Positions 1 to 4,744 of a stretch of 9,091 nt of DNA are shown one piece after another. Below the pieces are notes generated by a model. It worked only from the letters and a program-made list of their open reading frames with translations, was not told the origin of the DNA and did not search any database. Source of the DNA: Pseudomonadales bacterium (GTDB lineage Bacteria > Pseudomonadota > Gammaproteobacteria > Pseudomonadales > DC-out160); assembly GCA_016765265.1 (NCBI GenBank), contig JAESQG010000025.1, forward strand, positions 1 through 9,091. Direction: 5' to 3'. Numbering within the stretch: position 1 is the first letter of the stretch; every line of letters begins with the position of its first letter. The position numbers were made by a program, and so were the translations under genes.

Positions 1-46
1 GGTCGGTTCAATTCAACTGACATTTAACGGCGTTATTCGTATTTAA
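1..46 (+). CDS. Possible C-terminal tail of an unidentified plus-strand gene
   Basis: Reading from base 2, an open frame gives a 14-residue tail (VGSIQLTFNGVIRI) ending in TAA at 44-46. It alternates polar and hydrophobic residues like a beta strand. It would end convergently, four bases before the stop codon of the minus-strand gene at 51. On the other strand an ATG at 21-23 could equally begin a minus-strand gene running out of the window, but it has no visible Shine-Dalgarno sequence. Too little is present to name a family, and chance is a serious alternative. Confidence 0.2.
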   Translation, partial: VGSIQLTFNGVIRI

Positions 47-50
47 TTCG

Positions 51-833
51 CTAAACCAAGTGATTTTTGATCTCTCGTAAGGTTACCAAGGTTCCACCGT
101 CACAACGCCACGAAATAGTGGCGTCAGATACCTCAGGGGAAAGTATAAGGGTTTCTGAATTTAAACCGTGAGCTTCATCACCAAAATTGATGCGAATGCC
201 ATTTAAGGTAATTGTAACCGTATGACTCCCACTAATAATATGAAGGGATTGCAAACCCATCGTTAAATTTTCTTCCGGAAATGTTCCCTTTTCAAAGTAA
301 TGACGCTCAATACGACCCTGTAGAGGTTCTACCTCATTTAAAGCCTCCTGAACTTTTGCCCGCAATGTATATTCGTGATATGAAGGTATTGCAATAGCGG
401 CCAGGATTCCAATAATGGCAATAAAAAAGAATCCGCCAACTATAATCACTATCGCTATAAGTACACCGCTACTTTTGTCATTAGGGCCGGCGGGAATACC
501 CTCATTGTATCTATCATCCCATTTCACAGAATCACACATTAAGAAATAAACGAATTCAACAATCGCAATTATTCCCGGCAGCCATAGCCAGAAGAACAAT
601 AGATAAAAAACTCCCCACCACTGTCCCAAATAAAAACGATGCCCACCAAATCCACCAAGAAATAATGCGAACAGAGCCGCAACAGTTTTACTCTTGTAGC
701 GAGAAGTACGTCTTTGGGCTCCACAATGTGGGCACGCCGATGCCGAAAAGTGGATTTCTTTATTACAAGCATTGCAGGAGATCATCCCGTCTGAACTTGA
801 GTCGGATGTGGGAGATTCGTTGGCTGTCGTCAT
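51..833 (-). CDS. Zinc-ribbon, TM2-domain membrane protein with C-terminal type IV pilin-like domain
   Basis: 260 residues in three parts. (1) A zinc ribbon with two CxxC pairs (C20/C23 and C34/C37). (2) A TM2 domain at about residues 47-110: two hydrophobic helices joined by the typical GGFGGHRFYLG turn, then a WDDRYN segment. (3) A third hydrophobic helix at about 123-150 that continues into IGILAAIAIPSYHEYTLRAK, the hallmark N-terminal helix of type IV pilins, followed by a pilin-like globular part with strands ending near SWRC (about 241-244). In pilins this helix follows a prepilin peptidase site (Gly then a Glu at mature position 5); here the equivalent positions hold Val and Gly, so processing and pilus assembly look unlikely. 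It is probably an inner-membrane protein with the pilin part facing the periplasm. The function is unknown. The ATG at 833 is preceded by AGGA at good spacing. The gene stands alone, with a 255-base gap upstream. Confidence 0.85.
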   Translation of the reverse strand: MTTANESPTSDSSSDGMISCNACNKEIHFSASACPHCGAQRRTSRYKSKTVAALFALFLGGFGGHRFYLGQWWGVFYLLFFWLWLPGIIAIVEFVYFLMCDSVKWDDRYNEGIPAGPNDKSSGVLIAIVIIVGGFFFIAIIGILAAIAIPSYHEYTLRAKVQEALNEVEPLQGRIERHYFEKGTFPEENLTMGLQSLHIISGSHTVTITLNGIRINFGDEAHGLNSETLILSPEVSDATISWRCDGGTLVTLREIKNHLV

Positions 834-864
834 GTATAGTCCTTTTATATTGTATAAATTCGAT

Positions 865-1036
865 TCACCAACTACACAAATTAAAAACAGGGTTTTTAAA
901 GTCCGCGTTTATATTATTTATTAGATCTGTTCTATCCCAAATATCGTGCAAATCCGACGCCCTTCGTTCTTCCAAAAATAGCTCCGCTGCTTTTCGACTC
1001 CACAATATTTACATCAATGAGGAGATATGCCTTCAT
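865..1036 (-). pseudogene. Small or decayed coding remnants, unidentified
   Basis: Two overlapping minus-strand frames lie in the gap upstream of the TM2 gene. One is a 34-codon ORF (932-1036) starting MKAYLLIDVNIVE, with AAGG eight bases before its ATG; that start recalls small DUF1330-type proteins but the rest does not. The other is a start-less 47-codon frame (865-1008) containing RKAAELFLEERRASDLHDIW, which has the look of a real helical protein end and a faint resemblance to the C-terminal part of SusD-like proteins. Neither match is firm. The overlap of two protein-like pieces in different frames suggests a recombined or frameshifted remnant. The rest of 834-1088 shows nothing recognisable. 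Confidence 0.25.
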
Positions 1037-1088
1037 TTGTAATACCTTACGCTTCGATCAACCCTATTGACAGATCAATGAGCTGCTT

Positions 1089-1391
1089 CTAAAGATTGTA
1101 ATGAAAATCGACTTTACTTACTGCCCCATATTCTGGATACAGCACGATCAGATCCAATGATCCAACGGCTAAACACGTGAAAGCCACGGACAAAAATATT
1201 AGACCCGGGAATACGGCACCCATTTGCGAAAAAGCGATACCCGCTGCAATCACTGAGATAGCAAGAAAGAGAAAAAGACAACCGACAACGATTAAAATGG
1301 TCCTATGGGAATTTTTATAGGAGTATGCACCTTCTCCAGAATCGAAATAACCTAGCAATGGCGATAGCAACTTTCTTAAGATAGATTTCAT
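1089..1391 (-). CDS. Small hypothetical two-helix inner-membrane protein
   Basis: 100 residues that I cannot assign to a named family. A basic, amphipathic N-terminus (MKSILRKLL) and a Gly/Ser/Tyr-rich stretch lead to two strong hydrophobic segments at about residues 31-54 and 60-85, with short loops and a short polar C-terminus (KVDFHYNL). This predicts an integral inner-membrane protein with both ends on the same side. The ATG at 1391 has only a weak purine-rich sequence (GAAAG) upstream. The gene follows the Mrr-like nuclease gene on the same strand after 70 bases and could be co-transcribed with it; no attC-like site separates the two. No catalytic or binding motif is visible. Confidence 0.6.
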   Translation of the reverse strand: MKSILRKLLSPLLGYFDSGEGAYSYKNSHRTILIVVGCLFLFLAISVIAAGIAFSQMGAVFPGLIFLSVAFTCLAVGSLDLIVLYPEYGAVSKVDFHYNL

Positions 1392-1461
1392 AGTTTTTTT
1401 TCTTTCGGTCTCGAATACGGATATGCCCCAGATGTAAAATAGCCCAGCATCAAAAATGGAC

Positions 1462-1941
1462 TTACGCAGAATAGTAAACCTTTAGTTTTTGAAGCAGTAG
1501 CTTGTTAAGCACTGTACCTCTCCGCCAAGGATTTACATTGAGAGAAAGAAAATTCCTTCGCCCATTCAATTGCTTTTCGAATTTCTCGCTCATACCATAG
1601 TGATTTGCATACTCTTTGGCACCTTTTTGATACCCATTTTTGCTAACTAAAATCCCTTGTATGCTCCCGATATCCCGGATCTTTCCGTGAAAATCTATTA
1701 CACTCGATTTTTCTACTTTGCGCTTCAGAAATTTGCACTCAAAGGCCACTTTATGAATGATCCCTGTTTTTTGAAATTGATAAAACACATCAATTTCATG
1801 CCTAGCGCCTGACCTACCTACCAAAATTGCATTAGAACTAACTACGACACCTTCATCCTTTAGATTTAAGAGCGATGAGTAAACGTATTGGACGTAGCTC
1901 TCTAGATCTTTAGGTGTTTTTATCAGTTCGTTACCAAACAT
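1462..1941 (-). CDS. Mrr-like PD-(D/E)xK restriction endonuclease-fold protein
   Basis: 159 residues from the chosen ATG. The core matches the Mrr_cat nuclease fold: GRSGARHEIDV (E49, D51) then VAFECKF (E68, K70), the D...ExK metal-binding catalytic set. A further conserved element, GILVSKNGYQKGAKEYA at about residues 96-112, holds the Gln typical of Mrr enzymes. Relatives cut DNA, often modified DNA (type IV restriction), or repair it. This copy lacks the separate N-terminal DNA-binding domain of full-length Mrr. I chose the ATG at 1939-1941 because AAGGA lies ten bases upstream and the nuclease domain starts soon after. The frame stays open to a TTG at 2052 (196 residues), but that start has AAGG directly abutting it, and the extra 37 codons coincide with an imperfect hairpin read here as an attC-like site. 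The gene may be an integron cassette. Confidence 0.75.
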   Translation of the reverse strand: MFGNELIKTPKDLESYVQYVYSSLLNLKDEGVVVSSNAILVGRSGARHEIDVFYQFQKTGIIHKVAFECKFLKRKVEKSSVIDFHGKIRDIGSIQGILVSKNGYQKGAKEYANHYGMSEKFEKQLNGRRNFLSLNVNPWRRGTVLNKLLLQKLKVYYSA

Positions 1942-1990
1942 TAAGGGTAAATCCTTACTTTTCTGTGGAAAAGGCGGAGATATAACGTCG

Positions 1991-2063
1991 TTATAACCAG
2001 TTGCTAAAGTGCTGGCGTTTTCAGCCAACGCTTTAGCAATCTGCGTTGACAACCTTGTTATGC
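1991..2063 (-). repeat. attC-like recombination site (less canonical) between the yefM-yoeB segment and the Mrr-like gene
   Basis: Read on the minus strand, the site opens with GCATAAC (2057-2063), complementary to the R' of the other site, and closes with GTTATAA (1991-1997). Inside lies a strong imperfect hairpin: TTGCTAAAG (plus 2001-2009) pairs perfectly with CTTTAGCAA (2031-2039), and after a G-T wobble, one pair and one mismatch, TGGC pairs with GCCA around a seven-base loop. The outer arms fit an attC less well: a TTG(T)C/GCAA pairing is possible but competes with the main hairpin, and the spacers are unequal. The total of 73 bases is normal for attC. It overlaps the possible N-terminal extension of the Mrr-like ORF, so coding sequence that happens to be palindromic is the alternative. 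Confidence 0.4.
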
Positions 2064-2099
2064 GCTGCTACCATATGTACGTATTTACGTACATGTACA
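2046..2099 (+). promoter_or_regulatory. yefM-yoeB promoter and autoregulatory operator
   Basis: A perfect -35 hexamer TTGACA (2046-2051) is followed 17 bases later by TACCAT (2069-2074), a four-of-six match to the -10 consensus. Directly downstream is a perfect palindrome, ATGTACGTA-TT-TACGTACAT (2075-2094), overlapped at its end by TGTACA (2094-2099). In E. coli the YefM/YefM-YoeB repressor binds TGTACA-core palindromes whose cores are 12 bases apart centre to centre; TGTACG and CGTACA here have that same spacing. The operator covers the presumed transcription start, so autorepression is expected. The -35 lies inside the attC-like site, as expected if this cassette is inverted. Confidence 0.7.
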
Positions 2100-2110
2100 G
2101 GATAATAGAT

Positions 2111-2362
2111 ATGAATAGCATAAGCTATACGTCGGCCCGAAGCAACCTTGCCAAAACCATGGAGCAAGTTTGCAATGATCACGCGCCGGTTGCAATAACC
2201 CGAAAAGGCCAGGGTGCGGTGGTTATGATTTCAATGGATGACTACCAAGCCCTTGAAGAAACTGCCTATCTTCTTCGTAGCCCAAAGAATACGCGCAGGC
2301 TTATTGAGGCTGTTGCCGAATTGGAAGACGGTAAAGGTAAAGTGAAGAGGTTGCTTGAGTGA
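2111..2362 (+). CDS. yefM: YefM-family antitoxin (Phd/YefM)
   Basis: 83 residues, the same length as E. coli YefM. The N-terminal half (MNSISYTSARSNLAKTM...VAITRKG, then VVMISMDDYQALEETAYLL) is the DNA-binding, dimer-forming Phd/YefM fold. The C-terminal part (from about residue 55: RSPKNTRRLIEAVAELEDGK) is the flexible segment that wraps and neutralises YoeB. I start it at 2111 rather than at an upstream in-frame ATG (2009), because AGGA sits eight bases before 2111, the operator lies just upstream and the length fits the family. The stop overlaps the yoeB start by four bases, so the two are translationally coupled. The protein should act with YoeB as repressor of its own promoter at 2046-2099 and is expected to be protease-labile. 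Confidence 0.95.
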   Translation: MNSISYTSARSNLAKTMEQVCNDHAPVAITRKGQGAVVMISMDDYQALEETAYLLRSPKNTRRLIEAVAELEDGKGKVKRLLE

Positions 2363-2613
2363 AATTAATTTTTGCTGAAAAGGCATGGGAAGATTATCAG
2401 TATTGGCAAAAAACAGACAAAAAAATTCTCAAGCGAATAAATGCCTTGATCAAAGAAATAGCAAGAGATCCCTTTGAGGGCATTGGTAAACCAGAGCCTC
2501 TTAAACACGCCCTGTCAGGTTATTGGTCTCGTCGAATCAATGACGAACACCGAATCGTATATAAAGTTCAGAACAAGTCACTTCTAATTGCTCAGTTGCG
2601 ATACCACTACTAA
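2359..2613 (+). CDS. yoeB: YoeB-family mRNA interferase toxin
   Basis: 84 residues, the family length, and alignable from end to end with E. coli YoeB, including PFEG.GKPEPLKH..SG.WSRRI..EHR.VY and the terminal RYHY. The catalytic residues of YoeB are all present at the same numbers: E46, R65, H83 and Y84. YoeB enters the ribosomal A site and cleaves mRNA, stopping translation, unless bound by YefM. The start is GTG at 2359 inside the yefM stop (GTGA), with AAGAGG eight bases upstream. The toxin looks intact, so the module is probably active and would help stabilise the surrounding accessory DNA. Its stop lies one base before the attC-like site at 2615-2667. Confidence 0.96.
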   Translation: MKLIFAEKAWEDYQYWQKTDKKILKRINALIKEIARDPFEGIGKPEPLKHALSGYWSRRINDEHRIVYKVQNKSLLIAQLRYHY

Positions 2614-2614
2614 T

Positions 2615-2667
2615 GCATAACGCTTTGAGCTTGCGTGCAAAGCATCGCTAGCCTCATCTTGTTCTGT
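2615..2667 (-). repeat. attC-like recombination site (compact, 53 bp)
   Basis: On the minus strand the order is ACAGAAC (R'', 2661-2667), spacer AAGA, TGAGGCT (L''), a short stem and loop, AGCTCA (L'), spacer AAGC, GTTATGC (R', 2615-2621). TGAG pairs with CTCA; one G in L'' is left out as an extrahelical base; CT pairs with AG; an A/A mismatch follows; GCG pairs with CGC around a ten-base loop. The unpaired four-base spacers between R and L boxes and the single unpaired L'' base are attC hallmarks. R' fits GTTRRRY except at one position; R'' matches R' at five of seven. The stop codon of the 2668-2985 gene abuts R''. At 53 bases it is at or slightly below the usual minimum, and the unpaired base is G on this strand where C is more usual. 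Confidence 0.55.
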
Positions 2668-2985
2668 TTATTGTGGCACTGAATCTGCTGCCATTTGGTT
2701 TTCTTTTCGTTCCGCCTTTCTCACGGATTTTTCTTTTACCATCTGCTCGATTGACTGAACATTATCAGGACATTCTTTATTGAAGCGCTTAAAGTATATC
2801 TCTTCTATATAGGCAGGCAAGGGCAACTTCCACGGATCCTGCTTATGATTTGCAAGACCACCAAATTTCTTTGGATTAAGACCAAGCTCCCTCGCCATTT
2901 GTATCTGCCGATGAGACAGACGATATTTCTTCCTTGCCTCAATCCACGGTCTTAACTTTACTGGGATAAAACCAGGCTTTGCCAT
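2668..2985 (-). CDS. Conserved hypothetical protein, probable integron cassette gene
   Basis: 105 residues, no catalytic motif known to me. The first two thirds (PWIEARKKYRLSHRQIQMARELGLNPKKFGGLANHKQDPWKLPLPAYIEEIYFKRF in pieces) recall a widespread family of small uncharacterised bacterial proteins sharing SH..IQMARELG(L/M)NPKK, NHKQ(D/E)PWK.PLP.FIE.LY.KRFGK. The first part has a helix-turn-helix flavour but is not a clear DNA-binding domain. The tail is highly charged (KEKSVRKAERKE) and likely disordered. The ATG at 2985 is preceded by AGGA nine bases upstream. It is the gene nearest the integrase remnant and is divergent from it; its TAA is immediately followed by the attC-like site, as in a first integron cassette. 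It is flanked by an eight-base inverted repeat (GTTCTGTT 2661-2668, AACAGAAC 3011-3018). Confidence 0.75.
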   Translation of the reverse strand: MAKPGFIPVKLRPWIEARKKYRLSHRQIQMARELGLNPKKFGGLANHKQDPWKLPLPAYIEEIYFKRFNKECPDNVQSIEQMVKEKSVRKAERKENQMAADSVPQ

Positions 2986-3019
2986 TTACTCAATTCCTGA
3001 ATCCGTTAGCAACAGAACA

Positions 3020-3051
3020 GTAGTTTCTGACACGCCGTTGTCAGAAACTAC
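3020..3051. repeat. Perfect 13-bp inverted repeat with 6-base loop
   Basis: GTAGTTTCTGACA (3020-3032), loop CGCCGT, TGTCAGAAACTAC (3039-3051). It lies in the 237-base gap between the divergent 2668-2985 gene and the integrase remnant, where attI and the integrase promoter would be expected. On the plus strand it is followed by CCTTTTTATTAATTT, so it resembles an intrinsic terminator, but no plus-strand gene ends nearby. A regulatory hairpin, a protein-binding palindrome or the joined ends of a lost element are alternatives. The rest of the gap is AT-rich with a loose direct repeat (ATTCTGTCA near 3133, ATTCTGACA near 3159). Confidence 0.5.
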
Positions 3052-3171
3052 ATGCCTTTTTATTAATTTCCCACAAACTTTATTTTATTTTCAAAAGCTT
3101 AGCACGTATTGCTAGAAAAGAGTTCCATTTATTCTGTCATCTAGCTTACAGAACTTATTCTGACAACCGGT

Positions 3172-3191
3172 AACTCTACATAAACACAGTA
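3172..3191 (+). promoter_or_regulatory. LexA-box-like sequence upstream of the integrase remnant
   Basis: The 20 bases from 3172 to 3191 match the enterobacterial LexA consensus (TACTGTATATATATACAGTA) at 15 positions, with an intact ACAGTA right half and an AT-rich middle. The left core reads CTCT instead of CTGT, a change at an important position. It ends 31 bases before the ATG at 3223. LexA control of intI genes is established for several integrons, so the site fits the context, but binding may be lost. Confidence 0.3.
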
Positions 3192-3222
3192 TTCCGATAT
3201 CATCACACTATTTAGTGGATTT

Positions 3223-3827
3223 ATGAGCAACAAACCAAAACTTCTAGTATCTCTAAGACGCACGTTTCAGTCTGCTGGATATGCAGATTCTACAGTTCGA
3301 GACTACTGCCGCTGGGTCCACCGATTTATTCATTTTCATAATTTACGCCACCCGAAAGATCTCGGGACTATTGAGGTGGGAGAGTTTATTAATCATATTG
3401 CTGTTGACCTCCAGTTATCATCTCAATCTCAAACCAAGGCTCTTTGTGCTATTGTTTTTCTCTATAGTAAAATACTCTATCAGCCTATTGGCGATATAGA
3501 GAACTTAGTATGGTCGCGGCATAAAAAAACGCTATGCGGGAAGCAAATATAGACACGATCGCTGGCTTTCATTCTCTTCGACATAGCTATGCAACTGCGT
3601 GCCTAGCTATGGGCATGAATATCAGGGAGCTTCAGGAAAATCTTGGGCATAGTTCAATTACCACGACTCAAATTTATACTCACTTAAAATCCAATGCACT
3701 TCGTGAAATAAAAAAGCCCTCTCGACGCGCTCAAAGGCATCTAGCGGTTAACCTTAAATCAAGGAGAAAATCAGGTACCGTCTTTTATATCAGCATCCTT
3801 CATATTAATAATCGCTTGATACGATGA
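3223..3827 (+). pseudogene. Tyrosine recombinase, integron-integrase-like, with internal deletion and frame change
   Basis: The first piece (3223-3552) carries a SAM-like core-binding domain whose pattern FIHFHNLRHPKDLGTIEVGEFINHIAV... and SSQSQTKALCAIVFLYSKIL matches integron integrases well. Just after WSRHKK, where such proteins continue into the catalytic domain, the frame runs into a stop at 3550-3552. The other piece, shifted by -1 and free of stops from about 3523, reads KNAMREANIDTIAGFHSLRHSYAT...LGHSSITTTQIYTH. It supplies the HxLRH box, the later GH histidine and the Tyr nucleophile, but not the first catalytic Arg or the intervening Lys region. More than a hundred residues are therefore missing, joined near a run of seven A at 3523-3529. 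The C-terminal piece lacks the usual IntI ending and is closer to Xer-like enzymes, so IntI identity rests on the N-terminal half. Homology ends near 3735; the last codons overlap nrtS antisense. Confidence 0.75.
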
Positions 3828-4016
3828 ATAAGTTGACACTGCATAAGGCACAAAATACGTTAGCATGATCTGAAAGACTGTCTCAGCCGTGAAGGACCAA
3901 TCCATTATTTTTGGATAATGATTAATGAGTGCCAGTAGTGTTCCTACTACTAAAGAAACCTTAATTGCGCGCATGACTATGGCTGCTGAAAATAGGATGG
4001 AAGTTGCATTTTTCAT
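3771..4016 (-). CDS. nrtS: NrtS-family small nitrate/nitrite transporter
   Basis: 81 residues with two membrane helices, at about 12-32 and 46-66. The pattern RAIKVSLVVGTLLALINHY...F..IMLTYFVPYAVSTYSSYQA matches NrtS, a small permease first described as a nitrate/nitrite transporter in marine cyanobacteria and also found in proteobacteria. The protein is slightly longer than the cyanobacterial form because of extra residues at both ends. The ATG at 4016 is the first in frame but has no clear Shine-Dalgarno sequence. It starts 47 bases after the bicupin stop on the same strand and is probably the last gene of the operon driven by the sigma-54 promoter at 6406-6420. Its 3' end overlaps the tail of the integrase remnant in convergent orientation. 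Direction of transport (uptake or export) cannot be read from the sequence. Confidence 0.8.
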   Translation of the reverse strand: MKNATSILFSAAIVMRAIKVSLVVGTLLALINHYPKIMDWSFTAETVFQIMLTYFVPYAVSTYSSYQAIINMKDADIKDGT

Positions 4017-4063
4017 TTAGTCTACGCCGATAACGAAGAGGTCATAATTGAAATCCATATCAT

Positions 4064-4723
4064 CTAGTCCAATAAATATCCGTACTTTACGTAAATCTGT
4101 GCTGAATCTTGGCCCGCAATTGAAAACTCGCTATTCGGTGGCCTTCTAATCCAAGTGTGCTGTCCATAGGATTGTTGATCTATCACAACAGTACCCTTCA
4201 TGACTAAAATCTCACAGCCTCCAGGAAAGGTTTCATGATTCACCGCTCCACCGTCCGGTATCGCGACTAGTTTAACGGTTTCTCTTTTTCCAGCGTACAG
4301 CAGCATTTCTTTAACACCTGTTTCACTATGACTGAGCCAGTCAGTTTTGCTGGTATCAATGCGTACAAACTCCGTATCTTCAGGATTGAATTGTTCGAGT
4401 TTTACAAATATTCGGCAGCCTTGCTCACTAAACGGAGCATGACTTGAACCCGGTGGATTGCGCACACACATGCCTTTTGGAGCTTGCCCACTTTCGTCAG
4501 AGAATATGCCATCAAGCACAATAAACTCTTCCCCCCCGGTATGAGTATGCTCACTAAAAAAGGAGTTCTTGTCATAATTCACGATTGAAGTAGCCCGCGT
4601 TATGAATTCGCCACCATCTCGTTCTAGCATCCGCCTTTTTACGCCAGGTAGGGGTGAATCAACCCAGGGCTCATTATTGGTTTGTACAATAACGGGTTTT
4701 GTGAAATCCATATTTATTTTCAT
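4064..4723 (-). CDS. Bicupin protein, ChrR-cupin-like
   Basis: 219 residues forming two cupin barrels. The first (about residues 35-110) has the metal-binding set SEHTHTGGEEFIVLDG (H59, H61, E65 or E66) and a later H95 in PPGSSHAPFS, as in the anti-ECF ChrR-type cupins, so it probably binds one metal ion. The second (about 138-215; FPGGCEILVMKGTV and WIRRPPNSEF) keeps the fold but only part of the ligand set (H163, E165). No zinc-binding anti-sigma N-terminal domain is present, so it is not a ChrR anti-sigma factor; an enzyme or small-molecule binder is likelier. The start is the ATG at 4723; a second ATG in frame four codons later (4709-4711) is possible. It lies 17-21 bases behind the PNPOx-like gene, whose 3' end and gap are rich in GGGA/AAGG, and so is very probably co-translated with it. 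Confidence 0.8.
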   Translation of the reverse strand: MKINMDFTKPVIVQTNNEPWVDSPLPGVKRRMLERDGGEFITRATSIVNYDKNSFFSEHTHTGGEEFIVLDGIFSDESGQAPKGMCVRNPPGSSHAPFSEQGCRIFVKLEQFNPEDTEFVRIDTSKTDWLSHSETGVKEMLLYAGKRETVKLVAIPDGGAVNHETFPGGCEILVMKGTVVIDQQSYGQHTWIRRPPNSEFSIAGQDSAQIYVKYGYLLD

Positions 4724-4744
4724 CGCCTTTATCCCATTCCCTTT

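Larger units (their letters stand above)
1991..3827. mobile_element. Probable decayed integron: truncated integrase, two cassette segments and attC-like sites
   Basis: The plus-strand integrase remnant (3223-3827) is divergent from a minus-strand array. First comes a small conserved hypothetical gene (2668-2985), followed without a gap by an attC-like site (2615-2667), whose terminal core is GTTATGC. Next is a yefM-yoeB module facing the opposite way with its own promoter, then a second attC-like site starting with GCATAAC (2057-2063). Integrase pointing away from the cassettes, attC following each cassette gene, and promoter-bearing inverted toxin-antitoxin cassettes are established integron traits. 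I could not identify an attI site in the 237-base gap 2986-3222. The array seems immobile because the integrase lacks its catalytic middle. The Mrr-like gene may be a third cassette, but no attC is visible after it. Confidence 0.5.

Noticed and set aside
665..1042. Plus-strand ORF of 125 codons.
   Set aside because: Its first part is antisense to the well-supported TM2/pilin gene, it has no family resemblance, and its translation is low-complexity in Ser, Cys and Leu; treated as a shadow.
1942..2052. N-terminal extension of the Mrr-like protein from TTG at 2052.
   Set aside because: The TTG has AAGG directly adjacent instead of spaced, lies within the yefM -35, and overlaps the attC-like hairpin; the ATG at 1941 has a properly spaced AAGGA. 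It remains possible.
2009..2110. Longer YefM starting at the ATG at 2009.
   Set aside because: It would read through the promoter and operator and add 34 residues not found in the family.
2622..2643. GCTTTG ... CAAAGC inverted repeat after yoeB as a terminator.
   Set aside because: Only six pairs with a ten-base loop and no T run; the wider pairing that gives an attC-like structure explains the bases better.
3523..3529. Run of seven A between the two integrase frames as a programmed -1 frameshift site, as in some insertion sequences.
   Set aside because: The codon phase is AAA AAA ACG after a T, which does not make the X XXY YYZ slippery heptamer, and a fused product would still lack the catalytic middle.
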